NCBI GenBank assembly: GCA_024138025.1
Contig: JAMXBD010000205.1
Coordinates: 870,501-934,500, forward strand
Source of the DNA: Combretum micranthum
Lineage: Eukaryota > Streptophyta > Magnoliopsida > Myrtales > Combretaceae
Length of the DNA stretch: 64,000 bases
Direction of reading: 5' to 3'
The notes below the pieces were generated by a model, which saw only the letters and a program-made list of their open reading frames with translations, ran no database searches and was not told where the DNA came from. The position numbers were made by a program, and so were the translations under genes. The number at the start of each line of letters is the position of its first letter. The stretch's first letter is position 1. This document shows, one piece after another, positions 11,203-22,694 of the stretch.

Positions 11203-11889
11203 TTATTGGTCAGCGCATTTTCTAAACAGATATGGTTCATCCCAAAAATATTGTTTTACATATGCAAAAACTTTTTCTTTTGAGGATAAGACAAACCATA
11301 TGGGATAAATCTTACTCACCAAATAATTCACAATATCAGCATACCATGGCAAATCTAGGATTTCTACTGCATGCAATTGTTCATCAGGGAACTTTTCATT
11401 AATGGGAATGTCTAAACTATCAGATTCAAGTCTAGACAAATGATCAGCAATTACATTCTCAGTTCCCTTTTTATCTTTAATTTCAAGATCAAATTCTTGC
11501 AGTAGTAATACCCATCTAATCAACCTAGGTTTTGCATCAGCTTTAGCAAACAAATACTTGAGAGCTGCATGGTCAGTGTATACTACACTTTAGAACCTAT
11601 CAGATAAGGCCTAAATTTATCACATGCAAAGATAACAGCTAAAAGCTCTTTCTCAGTAGTGGCATAATTTCTTTGGGCCTCATTTAGTGTTCTACTTGCA
11701 TAGTATATAACATGAAAGATCTTACCTCGTCTCTGACCAAGTACCGCTCCAACCGCAAAGTCGCTGGCATCACACATGAGTTCAAAGGAAGCTCCCAGTC
11801 TGGCGCAATGATTACTGGTGTAGAAATGAGCTTTTCCTTTAATGAATTGAATGCCTGCAAACATTTGTCATCAAAATTGAACACCGCAT
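11203..11889 (-). pseudogene. RNase H domain of element A pol
   Basis: Two open pieces. One (11864-11583) holds MCDASDFAVGAVLGQR and ATTEKELLAVIFA, the start of the RNase H domain with its catalytic Asp and Glu. The other (11553-11203) holds [18 protein letters not shown] and ADHLSRL, the usual end of the domain before integrase. A stop near 11580 separates them. In the cycle it degrades the RNA of the RNA-DNA hybrid. Order and spacing match Ty3/gypsy pol. Confidence 0.85.
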
Positions 11890-12960
11890 CTTTTTCCAGA
11901 AGGTTGCAAAGAGGTTTGGAAATCTTGGAGAAGTCCTTGATAATCGTCTATAGAAGCCAGCATGTCCAAGAAAACTTCTGACTCCTTTAACAGTCGTGGG
12001 TGGTGGTAACTTCTCAATATCTCCACTTTGGCTTTATCCACTTCAATTCCTCTCGCAGATTTTGTGACCCAACACTATCCCTTCTCTACCATGAAGTGGC
12101 ATTTTTCCCAATTCAAGATCAGATTGGTATCTTTGCATCTTTGTAAAACCGAGGCTAAATTCTCAGACAAAGATCAAATGACTTTCCAAAGACTGAAAAA
12201 TCATCCATAAAGATCAATGAAATTCTCAAGCATATCAGAGAATATAGCCATCATACACCTCTGAAATGTAGCAGGTGCATTGCAAAGTCCAAAGGGCATC
12301 TCCTAAAGGCAAAAGTGCCATAGGGACAAGTGAATGTTGTTTTCTCTTGATCATCGGGTGCAATAGAAATTTGATTGTATCCAGAATATCCATCAAGAAA
12401 ACAATAATAGTCATGCCCTGCAAGTTTCTCCAACATTTGATCAATGAAGGGAAGGGAAAGTGATCCTTTCGGGTGGCATCATTCAATTTCCTGTAATCAA
12501 TACAAACTCTCCACCCAGTCACAGTACGAGTAGGAATCAATTCATTTTGCTCATTTTTCACTACAGTCATACCACCTTTCTTTGGCACTACTGAACTGGA
12601 CTAACCCATTTACTATCGAGATAGGATAGATAATACCTGCGTCAAGTAGCTTCAGAACTTCTTTCTTGACAACTCTTTAAGTGTTGGGTTAAGTCTCCTT
12701 TGTGGTTGAACTGTAGGTTTACACTCAGCTTCCATAAGAATTTTGTGAGTGCAAATCATAGGGCTAATACCCTTAATGTCAGCAATGGTCCATCCGATTG
12801 CTTCTTTGTGCTTTTTCAACACTTCAATCAACTGTTGTTCTTGTTCATTTGTCAATGCAGATGAAATGATGATTGGCAAAGTATCGCCAATTCCAGAAAA
12901 GCATACTTCAGATGATCAGGAAGTGGTTTAAGTTCCAAGGTCGGTGGTTGCATCAAAGAT
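11890..12960 (-). pseudogene. Reverse transcriptase of element A
   Basis: Pieces in several frames cover the RT domain in order. These are an N-terminal linker with AIGWTIADIKGISP (12879-12652), then TGWRVCIDYRKLND (within 12588-12235), then DYYCFLDGYSGYNQI in another frame (12436-12251), then the catalytic FMDDFSVF near 12187-12212. FMDD in place of YVDD is usual in Athila/Tat elements. At least three frame changes are needed to read the domain. It copies element RNA into cDNA, but this copy is not translatable as sequenced. Confidence 0.85.
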
Positions 12961-13071
12961 GGAACTTGCTTCTGCTCATTTGTACCCAAGATTCATAATA
13001 TCTGGTTTTGATCATTGGTACATCTTCCAGTATTTCTTCATCCTCTTCATCACTCCAATTGTCCAAGTCTC

Positions 13072-13530
13072 TCAAGACGGATCCATAGTCTCCACACCAG
13101 TTTGTTCCTCAAGTGACTCAGAAACCAGCTCATCAATGGTATTGATGGTGTAACAGGCATCAGTATCATCAAATTTCTTCATTGCCTCATAGACATTGAA
13201 AGTAACCTGTTCATCCATCACCCGTAATGTAAGCTGCCCTTGTTCCACATCAATTAGTGCTTTACCTGTTGCAAGGAACGGTCTGCCCAAGATCATGGGA
13301 ACTTCCCTATCTTCATCCATGTCTAAGACTACAAAATCCAAAGGGAAAAAGAATTTGTCAACTTTAACTAGGACATTTTCCACAATACCCCTAGGGTATT
13401 TTACACTTCTATCAGCAAGTTGCAAGGTTACATGTGTATCCTTGCAATCTCCAAGTCCTAGTTTTTGAAATACCGATAAAGGCATTAAGTTGATACTTGC
13501 ACCAGAATCAATTAAAACTTTATCAAAATA
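13072..13530 (-). pseudogene. Aspartic protease (retropepsin) of element A
   Basis: The active-site segment LIDSGAS reads near 13520-13495 on the minus strand. An open frame 13485-13072 follows, with PLSVFQKLGLGD, YPRGIVENVLVKV, FVVLDMDED and MILGRPFLATG, the standard order of a gypsy retropepsin. It matures the Gag-Pol polyprotein. The active-site DSGA is intact. Confidence 0.85.
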
Positions 13531-14207
13531 AATGGTGCAAGGAACAGTAAAACTTCCCTGATCTCGAGTTTAGTGGGCAGACTGGGTGTTTTTCTGTAGG
13601 ATCATGGAACATTCTCCAGTGAGTATCACATTTCCATCAATCTTCCTCTTGTTGGATAGCAATTCTTTGATGAATTTGCATAGGAAGGCATTCCTTGAAT
13701 CACTTCTAAGAATGGAATGTTGATGTGCAGCTTCTTGAAAACATCCAGGAATTTTGAAAATTGCTCATCAAGTTTTGTTGCTTTAATCTTCCTGGAAAAG
13801 GGACGGGAGGAACATATGATTTCACCTCAGGTGGTTTTTGAATAGTATCCTCCACCTTTCGTTTCCCTTTGTTGTTTTGTGGTGGAATTTCCTCTTGATC
13901 CTTGATAGTTTCCTCAACTGGAGCAATCTCCTTACCACTTCTCAGGTGATTGCATTTACAGACTTGGGATTCTCCTCCGTGTTGCTTGGTAAAGACCCAG
14001 ATGGTCTATTACTCACTTGTTGTGCAAGTTGATGGAGCTTCCCTTGCAAATCTTGAATGATTGCATTCTGATTATTGAGTGAGTTTGTTGTGTGACAATG
14101 AAATCCCTCAGTAATGCATCAGTGGATGATTGAATTTGCTGTTGAGGTGGGGCATTTCTTGCATATCCTTGTCCTTGAAACCAGGTGGTGGCTTTAGAAC
14201 ATTGGCA
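13531..14207 (-). pseudogene. Gag-protease linker of element A
   Basis: Decayed coding DNA between the gag knuckle region and the protease. Short fragments in shifted frames; no domain can be named. The order along the element makes a former coding role likely. Confidence 0.5.
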
Positions 14208-15277
14208 TCATTCCGATATGACAATTGGGATGATTTCGCATATTCGGATGATATGTGTTTCCAAAATTACCCTTTTGGAAATTTCCCACATAATTGAGCT
14301 GCTCATCATTTGATGATGATCCATGCGGACACTCAAAAGAGAGTGTGGTCCTGAGCAAATCTCACAACAAAACACTTGTTTTTTATTGGAAGAATTTGTA
14401 GTTGTGAGTTTACTTACTTGAGTGATGAGGGTTGCCATTTGAGCCTTGAGTTGTGATATATCTTCTTTGTCTTCCAATGCTACTTTAGATCTTGTTCTTT
14501 CACAACTCCAATTATGAGCAGCGGAAGCTAATTCTTCAATAATCTCACTAGCTTCCTCATATGTTTTTCCCATCAGTGATCCTCCCGATGTAGCATCTAC
14601 TAAGGACCTTAAAGCTTCATCAAGACTGAGGTAGAAATTTTCATTAGTAGATTATCGGGTAAACCATGGTGTGGACATTTTCTGACCGCCTCTTTGAATC
14701 TTTCCCAAGCATCATATAATGATTCACCAGGGAATTTGGTGAAGTTGGAGATCTCATTTCTTAATCTGGCGGTCCTTGCTGGAGGGAAAATCTCTTCAGA
14801 AACTTCTTTGTCAGATCATCCATGTAGTGATTGAATCTGGAGGTTGGGAATTGTACCATGCCAAGGCTTTATCCCTAAGAGAAAAAGGGAAAAGCTGTAG
14901 TCGGATGACTTCGTTTCTTACACCATTAAGTTTGACAGTGTTGGTGTATGAGAAATTTGGCAAGGTGTTCATCTGGCGTCTCATTCGGATATCCTCCAAA
15001 TTGATGTGACTCAACCATTTGAATCAGGGACGGTTTAAGCTCAAAGTTGTTAGCCTCCACAGTGGGCATTCTTATGGCGGATCTTGAATAGTAGGTACTG
15101 TATAGTCTCGAATTGCCCTTGGAGCGGGAGCAGCTGGTTGCAACTGGTTGTTGTTATCATTGTTTCCTTGATTTTGTGCCATTGCTCCTCTTCTTTGGTT
15201 CCTTCTTCTCTGTTGATGCAAGGTTCTTTCAATTCAGGGTCTAAAGGTAGAATTTCAGAACTTCTACTTCTTCGCAT
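14208..15277 (-). pseudogene. Gag of element A, multiple frame breaks
   Basis: The likely start is MRRSRSSEILPLDPEL at 15277, shortly after the primer site. The capsid-type segment FPFSLRDKALAWYNSQPP lies in 15014-14811. A later segment has YEEASEIIEELASAAHNW (14573-14208), followed by a degenerate zinc-knuckle start CEICSGPHS. Gag would form the particle that encloses element RNA. The pieces lie in different frames, and the knuckle is incomplete. Confidence 0.8.
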
Positions 15278-15362
15278 AAAACCTGCAAAGAGAAAAGGAA
15301 AAATTTAAAACTAAATTAAACCTAAACTACTAGCAAAGCTGAAGGTAGTCTAATATTAATAA

Positions 15363-15382
15363 GATCCCCGGCAACGGCGCCA
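15363..15382 (-). promoter_or_regulatory. Primer binding site of element A (tRNA-Asp)
   Basis: On the plus strand GATCCCCGGCAACGGCGCCA equals the 3' end of plant tRNA-Asp(GTC) with CCA. The minus strand therefore reads TGGCGCCGTTGCCGGGGATC, seven bases after the 5' LTR end. It is a perfect 20-base match, as used by Athila elements. Confidence 0.9.
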
Positions 15383-16402
15383 GAAAACTTGATGTGCTAT
15401 TTAGTATTGAATTTTAAAGCATCTTATCCAGCAAGCGTACTGGGCCTTATCTTGTAATATAGCATGAGTCAAGTGTCGATCCCACAGATCTATTAACTAC
15501 TAGACAGTTATCAACTAATACTAATATCTAGGCAATTGATCTTTTAAATGATTAGATTAAATTATCTAATTAATATCTATATGAATGCAATGAGCTTTTG
15601 AAGAGAGTGATATGTAGAAAAATGTGGGAAGGAGAATCCACTTTAAACTATTGCCAATCAACTTGAAGTCATGTTATAATGATAATTAGATTCATGGATA
15701 TTCATAAGAAATTGTCAAGATTTAAAAACAGAGTTAAAAACCTTTTAAACCACAAAAACAATTCAATAGCTTCCGCTAAATAAATTATTAGTGGAATCAA
15801 AATTACAATTATAAACCTTCCGATTCTATAATTGACTAATACTTTATATTAACATCCCTAATTCCTTAGTGAGAAATCATATAAAATTTGCATTAATATT
15901 CATGGACAATTTCTAAATTAGATTAAACTCCGCCGCTTCCGCAATTGTAATTTAATCTCAATTTATGAATTCATATGAACCCTAATTTCCCTTCCGAGTT
16001 ATTAGAATTCTTATACACCAAAGATATGATGAATAATCAGAACTCAATATGAATATTTCATGATTCTAACTATCTTATAACATGGTTTCAAAGATCATTT
16101 TAGCATGTTTAAAGCTTCATCAACTTCCCACAAAAAGATTTAGCTACTCATGGATGATGATTCAAAATCAGATAAGAAATTGCAAATGATTTCATTATGA
16201 TCAAAATATTCAGATATATGAATTGCATAAAAGGAAAAGATCAGATATCACCAATTCAATATCAAAGCTTCACTTGCAAATTCTTGAAAACTTCAATATC
16301 TCTTCAAAAATCTCTATGAAATGCTAATTCTAATCTATTAGTAGTGTATTTAGAGCTACTTGGGTTGATTCTTGATGATTCTGAAAGTGAGGAGAAGACC
16401 CC

Positions 16403-16410
16403 TATTTATA
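16403..16410 (-). promoter_or_regulatory. TATA box of element A 5' LTR
   Basis: TATAAATA on the minus strand, within CCTATAAATAGGGG. It is conserved in both LTRs and positioned between the GC-rich U3 array and the leader. Confidence 0.65.
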
Positions 16411-16449
16411 GGAAAAATTTCGTGCAAACATTAAATGAATTTGCTGTTT

Positions 16450-17000
16450 CACTTCGTACGCCGGCAGTTATGGATCCTACGCCGGCGGCTTACAGGCGGC
16501 GTATCTTCAATTTCCCTTTGCGCAGGCAGTGCATGGCAGCCTTCAATATCGTTACACATGTAGGCCGCTTCTACGCCGGCGGCTTAGATGTAGATCTAGC
16601 CGGCGTATGTGATCAGAAATGAAGCGTTGGGCTGATTTATAACGAACGCCGTCCCAAAGCCGGTGGCTTACACACCGGCGTAGATATTCCAACAGATTTG
16701 TCTCTTCAGTTTCCTCCAAGCATTTGATATCTTCATGTCGCTTCAGATCTATGATATACACTGCCTCAACGCCGGCGGCTTAGGAGCCGGCGTATGCTGT
16801 AACTCTGTGTGCGCTGGTGACTTTCTAATTCTAAGCTGCCGGCCTTCAAGTACGCTGGCTTCTTCATCCTCTACGCCGGCAGCTTTGAGGCGGCTTTCAG
16901 TGTGGTTGGAACTTATGCTCGGCAAAGCTGGCTGTGCTGGCAACGGCCTTTGGTGTAAGCCGTTTGAACGCCGGCGGCTTCGAATGTTGAAATGCCGGCC
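16450..17000. repeat. GC-rich GCCGGC / GCC-box dyad array, LTR copy 2
   Basis: Five clear GGCGGCT sites (reverse complement AGCCGCC), for example at 16578-16584. Inverted arms such as tacgccggc / gccggcgta flank short spacers (16572-16607). It corresponds to 5270-5815. Confidence 0.8.
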
Positions 17001-17148
17001 TTGACTTCAATTTTTCCTATTTTTGATTCAAAGTCTCTTGTTTTGATTTATTTGTCCAATTTAGTCCTGAAACATGAATTTTAATCAAAACAAATATCCA
17101 TTCTAGCTCTTGTGATCATCAACATGTTGTATAAATATGATCTTATCA

Positions 17149-17489
17149 TCATGCTCGCGACTAACAGGAGGATCACCCTATTTTGTCATGTTGATGCAGA
17201 ACGAGTGTGACAATGGGCTTTATCTCCTCTGATCACGTTTTCTTGCATTTTTTGAACTCAATTCAAAATTTCTCTAAATTTAACATGATATAATCCCTCT
17301 AACTGATCTTCCTTGACACTAACTTGCCCAAAACTATTAGATATTTGCAAATTAACAACATTAACTACATTATTTTCTAAACAACATAAAATCAACATGA
17401 TAATACTACTTAAATCATGAAACAAAACAAAGCATGGGTTGCCTCTTATGAAGTGCCTATTTAACGTCATTAACTCGACGTGAAAACTT
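17149..17489 (-). other. Element C DNA 3' of integrase, non-coding
   Basis: Spacer between the integrase end and the junction with element A. It has the phrase gcatgggttgcctc, also seen after the integrase of element A (10009-10022), which supports a related element. No gene is visible. Confidence 0.5.
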
Positions 17490-18640
17490 TCTAAGTGTTT
17501 GATTCAGCCTCTAAGATCTTGAAATCCTCCTTTCCAGTCCAAATCTTCCTGATTTCCATAATAAAGCTTAAGCCATTGCCCATTAACCTTAAAAACACCT
17601 TTATATAGATGTTCAACTTCCACTGCTTCATGTGAAAAGATTTTCCTTACAATGAATAGTCCCGACTACCTTGACTTGAGCTTTCTAAGGAGTAATCTGA
17701 GTCTTAAGTTGTACAAAAGCACTAGATCTCCTTCCCCGAATTGCTTTAAATGGCAGATTCTAGCATCATGCAACTACTTATCTCTCTCCTTATTTAACTT
17801 ACTATTCTCATAGGCTACCTGCCTCCACTCATCCAGCTCATTGATTTGAAGATGCCTATGCTTACCAACCACCTTAAGATTAACATTGGCAATTTTAATG
17901 GCCCATAGGCGCTGTGCTCCATCTCCACTAGTATATGACGTGCCTTACCATACACTAATCTAAATGGTGTAGTCTCTAAGGGTATCTTGTAGGTTGTCCT
18001 ATATGCCTATAAGACATCATCTAAATTCTTAACCAAATCCTTCCTACTATAGGCCACCGTCTTCTCCAATATTCATTTCCAATCTTTGTTGGACATCTCA
18101 ACCTAACCACTAGTTTGTGGATGGTTAGGAGTGGCTAACCTACGATGAAATTCGTATTTCTCCAATACCTTCTTTATATGAGTGTTGCAAAAGTGGGTGC
18201 CTCTATCACTAATAAGTGCTTGAGGTGCTCCAAATTTTCTTCCTTAACACCACCTATGTATCATTAGTAGGCAAGGCTTGTGCTTCCACCCACTTGGAGA
18301 TATATTCTATAGCAACTAACATATACTTATTTCCAAATGAGCTTGAAAGTGTACCTATAAAGTCGATGCCCCATACATTGAACACTTCACACTCAATGAT
18401 GTATCTTTGAGGCATTTTGTCCTTCTTGGAGATGTTTCCCATTCTCTAGCACCTGTTATAAGATAAAACAAATGCACGAGCGTCTTTGAATATACTTGAC
18501 CAATAGAAACTAGCTTCCAAAACCTTATGTGCGATTCTATTTAGGTTGTATTGGCCACCCATTAGCCCACTATGGCAATGGAATAGAATCCCTTACCCTT
18601 CCTCATGAGATATACAGTGCCTTATAACTTGATCAGTGTA
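17490..18640 (-). pseudogene. Integrase of element C, decayed
   Basis: The frame 18442-18254 holds [19 protein letters not shown] and [13 protein letters not shown], which carry the first catalytic Asp of the integrase core. Further down, broken frames still show the C-terminal pattern of the family (ELDEWRQVAYENS, LVLLYNLRLRL, KVNGQWLKLYYG). Several stops interrupt it, and no continuous catalytic domain remains. Confidence 0.75.
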
Positions 18641-18896
18641 AACCCTAAATAGAAATGGGTCCTCTCAGAAGTAGTACTTGAGCTTTGAAAATAATTTCTT
18701 TTTCCTGTGGTAGTTCATATCTTGTGATAGGACTTTCCCAACTAAATAGTTTGCTATAACAGCAAACCAAGGAATATCGTGGTCCTCCACTGCACATACA
18801 GAGAGTAAGCTCTCCTCTAGAAATTATCATTAATGTTTTCCTCCTACAACCGCTCCAAGTGTGGGTTATCCAACCTTGACAGATGATCACTGCTGC
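18641..18896 (-). pseudogene. End of RNase H domain of element C
   Basis: The minus strand reads SDHLSRLDNPHLERL just inside the solo LTR boundary, matching ADHLSRLE at the end of the RNase H domain in element A. Most of the RNase H domain is missing: about 600 bp present in A between the RT and this motif has no counterpart here. Confidence 0.65.
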
Positions 18897-21159
18897 TATA
18901 ACGCCCTAACCTAAAAGCATTACAACCCACCACGTATCCTCTCTTATATAGGACACGCAAAGGCTCTAATATCCACAATAATACGTTTATCACCTGTAAA
19001 CACACATAGGGTATCTCATAAGGTATGAAACCTGTTTAAACTAAAAACATATACCTCATTAAATATAAACTCCTGATTCAAGCATAAAATCGAAGTCGGC
19101 ATCACATAGCCAACAAATTCAACAGAAAACTAAAAATTGTTCACATCAAAATCTTTTCATTTTAAAACAACATAAACATCCAACTACAACTCCAAAAGAC
19201 CTACACATGTCTTTTCTTTAGAAATCCTGATATTTAAAGACTAGCTCTCGGGTGGGTAGTTGGGTCCACTATCGCCATCCCCGTTATCAAAGAATAACTC
19301 ATATCCAGAAGGATCATATGCTATATCCTCTTCACTTGTACTTGAAATTTAAAAGAATGAGCAGCGACTCCCAGTACGATAATTTCAATCCAAAAACAAA
19401 TGCATATGTACATACAACAGACAGATAATACATGCAACTTAAACTAATGCAAACAGTCATATTATTATCTTTCTTAAGCCAACAAAACAACACAGTCCAG
19501 TATTAGGTATACTCTAATCCCGAACTCGAAGTTACTCAGACCCTATTGAAAATCAAACAACTCTTTGAAAATAATAATCATATACATATATGGATGAGTG
19601 GGTATTCCCTAAACACCCCGAATCTAGAACACTTAATTCTACCGAAATCATATCAAGGCACGAGTCCACCAGAGACAAACTCATGCCAAGATCATCAGGG
19701 TGCCTCACCAGTATCACTATCTGTCAGGTCTTTACTGGTCAAAGCTAAGCATAATCAAACAGATAATTATTAAACCGAATATAATTAAATCTATTATGAA
19801 ATTCTATTCATACAACCATTCAATCAATACTAAACTTACAAGCAAAAACAACAAGCAGAGATTGGTCGTACCTTTCTTAGTTTTAGGAATATAAATCAAA
19901 TCCTCAAATCCGATATCAACAACAACAAATTCAACCCAAACTCCACAAACTCCTATATCAACACCAACAACAATTCCACAAACTCCAAATATCATATTAC
20001 AACACACATATATATATATATACATCAACATATATGATCATATTATCAAAATACCCTAATAGACATGAATTCTCCGAAAATCCTAACTTGAAAAGAAATC
20101 TCCACTATCTACATCATCTACTCCAATCAAACTCCACAAATATCCTCAAGAACAACAAGGAACCACACAAAACTCCACAAATTCCGAATATTTCACCGAA
20201 ACCCTAATATTATATGATAACAAGAACATATAAAGATCATCTAATCACACATTGTTTAAATTCATCAACAAAACTACGAAACTTACTGAATTGGATCACC
20301 AAAACCCGACTCACATCCACAAATTCGAATTCCAAGCAAATCTAGGGTTTCCTTCATGCAAACAATCATAAAATCCTTAGAAATTGCATGAAATTCGCAT
20401 AAATCTTATATGAGAACATTATACTTACTTGTTTTAATCACAAAACTCACTCCTTATCTAACCAAGACAGATCAAACTCGAGATCTAAATCCTTCCCATG
20501 TTTTCCTTCAAGAACACAATAAAACCCTAAGAAAACTTGTACAAATTCATATATAACCCATAAGAGAAGGTTAAGATCTCTTACTTTAGATCAAAAACAT
20601 AATTTGATGATTCTCCAACCCTAGATCTCCAAGAATGCTCTAAAACTGTCTTATACGAAGGAAAAATATGATAAAAATGTTTCTGTTGAAAATCATTTCT
20701 CGCGTCTCGTATATATAGAAATTGCACCCATGGCATACTTATTATTTTGCCGGCGTACACCCTACACTAGGAAAAATAACACGAACACTGCCGACATTCA
20801 TCGAGGCATTAAATTCCTAGAATTTCAGACCAACAATATACGCTGGCAAATCCATGTTCAAAGCCGGCGGCGTTCCTAGCTGGCGTTAAAAGAAACGCTC
20901 GCGTACATCGGTGGCGTTCCACCCAACGTTAAGAAAAATGCTATTGCTTCCTTCCTACGCCATCTCTACGCCGACAGCGTAGATTCTCTAGATGGCGGCG
21001 TAGTATTTGTCAAAAATTACAGAAATCCAAACTTCATCATTCATTCCCTAATCAAACTTAAACTTTTACAACTTACTTCTTTTGACCTTAAACTCATCCT
21101 ATATCATCTTATGATTCATAATCAATTATATTTTCATCTTTATATTTCCGTATATTACA
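18897..21159 (-). mobile_element. Chromovirus-like solo LTR inside element C
   Basis: On the minus strand it starts TGTAATATACGG and ends GGGCGTTATA, the end types of Tekay/Del chromoviral LTRs (normally ...GCGTTACA). It is 2263 bp with no coding region. It interrupts element C between RT and the RNase H tail. Flanking 5-mers are GCTGC (18892-18896) and GCTAC (21160-21164), a near target duplication. The plus-strand end about 20745-21005 carries GC-rich dyads. Confidence 0.7.
20745..21005. repeat. GC-rich dyad array in the solo LTR
   Basis: Contains gccggcgtacacc, gccggcggcgtt and an inverted pair gccatct...agatggc (20961-20998). Same theme as the A LTRs but in a different element type. Confidence 0.6.
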
Positions 21160-22075
21160 GCTACCTCGATTCCTTTGCTTGATATCTTGTGTCCCAACAC
21201 AATCCCTTGTTGTACTATGAACTGACACTTCTCCTAATTGAGTACTAAATTGTTTCCTCACATCTCTGGAGTACTTTCTTCAAATTTGACAAGCAATCAT
21301 CAAATGACTCCCTAAATATGGAGAAATCATCCATGAAGACTTCCATGATATCCTCTACCAAGTCTTCAAAGACAGCCATCATGCAATGTTGGAAAGTTAT
21401 CGGGGGCATTATATAGGCCAAAGTGAATCTTTCGATATGTAGAGGTGCCATAAGGGCAGGTGAAGGTGGTTTTCTCTCAGTCTTTGGGCACTATGGAGAT
21501 CTAGAAGCATCCTGGCATACCATATAAGAAATAGTAACATACATGTCTTGCCAATCTCTCAAACGTTTATTTGATGAATAGCAGTGGGAAATGATCCTTC
21601 CAAATGGCATCATTTAGTTTCTTATCATCGATGCACACTCTTCATTTAATGATTATGCACATAGGGATTAGTTCATTCCTCTCATTTAGCACAACAATCA
21701 TTCCCCTTTTCTTAAGAACCACCTACACAGGATTCACCATGAACTATCAAATATGGTATAATTGAGTCTTGAATCAAAGAGCTTAATCACCTCTTTCTTA
21801 ACCACTTCCTTCATATTTTGGTTCAAACTCCACTGTCGCTACATAGCTAACTTATACCTATCTTCCATTAAAATCTTGTGGGTGCAAAAGGAGGGGTTGA
21901 TCCCCTTGATATCTAAAATCTTATAGGCCAAAGCCCTTTTATGCTCCCTAAGCTTTATCAATAGCTTTTCTTTGTTATCCTCCTCAAGTTCCGATGAAAT
22001 AATGACCGAAAGCTTGGAATCCTTCTCTAATAATTCATAATCTAAGAAAGCAATTTGAGATGATATTAAAGAATC
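21160..22075 (-). pseudogene. Reverse transcriptase of element C, decayed
   Basis: The frame 21451-21245 holds VFMDDFSIF, the catalytic motif, followed by FDDCLSNLKKVLQRC. Next to the solo LTR the minus strand reads GIVLGHKISSKGIEV, the segment after the palm. Upstream parts of RT (linker with ISSE and HKILMED) are readable up to about 22075 with stops. The domain ends abruptly at the solo LTR. Confidence 0.75.
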
Positions 22076-22084
22076 TCAGGGGAT

Positions 22085-22640
22085 ACACCGGTTAATCTGG
22101 ATCATACGCTGTCGGCGTATAGCCGGCTTAGAGGATGATCAACATATTAATGCTTCAAAACTGCCTCTACACTGCTGGCGTTCCACCAGCTTTGACAAAG
22201 AACAGAATAAAAAAATCAAAGGCCGGCAAATTTAAATTGATAGGCCGTTGGCCTTGGGATGGCGTCTGAAGAAAATCAAAAGCCAAGTATTTAACATTGG
22301 CTCAAAACTGCCAGTGTAGAGAGGGATATAAGCTAGCTTCTGCAATTTCATTTGTATGTCGGCTTTCTAGGAATCTACATCGCTGGCGTTTAGACGGCTT
22401 AGAGCATCCACAGGATTGAAATTTTAAGGGGTTTCACATGCACAACCGGCCTTGTATTGAATCTAACCAACTTTTAATATTTCATTTGTACGCTGGCATT
22501 TCAAACCATACGACGCTGGTGTTGAAGCAGCATACATCAACCACACAATACAAACCATTAATGCTGAAGCCAAAGCTGCCAGTATACAAGCGGTACACCG
22601 TCTATAAGCCACCGGTGTAGAAGTTGTAACTACCGGTGTA
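22085..22640. repeat. GC-rich dyad array in the LTR-like insert
   Basis: Repeated gctggcgtt, gccggctta, ccggtgtacg and cggcgtatagccggctta elements. Composition is clearly richer in GC than the flanks. Confidence 0.55.
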
Positions 22641-22686
22641 CGTTTTGTAACTGCAAAAATTTGCCAAAACGTTTAAAGGTTTTGTC

Positions 22687-22694
22687 TATAAATT
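22687..22694 (+). promoter_or_regulatory. TATA box of the LTR-like insert
   Basis: TATAAATT follows the GC-rich array at the same relative place as in the LTRs of element A, but on the plus strand. This sets the orientation of the insert. Confidence 0.45.

Larger units (their letters stand above)
4656..17148 (-). mobile_element. Athila-type Ty3/gypsy retrotransposon 'A' (3' LTR interrupted at the left)
   Basis: The minus-strand element reads from the 5' LTR (17148-15390) through a tRNA-Asp primer site, gag, protease, RT, RNase H, integrase and an ATHILA-type extra ORF to a polypurine tract and the 3' LTR (5959 downward). The Tat element cuts the 3' LTR, so its last ~475 bp lie left of the window. 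Internal region is about 9.4 kb and LTR about 1.76 kb, implying an element of ~13 kb, as expected for Athila. The tRNA-Asp primer site, the FMDD form of RT and the ORF after integrase fit that lineage. Every reading frame is broken, so it is not autonomous as sequenced. Confidence 0.85.
15390..17148 (-). mobile_element. 5' LTR of element A, complete
   Basis: 1759 bp with TG...CA ends (plus strand TGATGTGC...CTTATCA). It aligns with 4656-5959 over the shared part. A TATAAATA box lies at 16403-16410 on the minus strand. Its U3 part (16450-17000) holds the GC-rich dyad array. Compared with the other LTR it lacks many single bases between about 16120 and 16560 but is almost collinear from 16560 to 17148. 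Confidence 0.9.
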
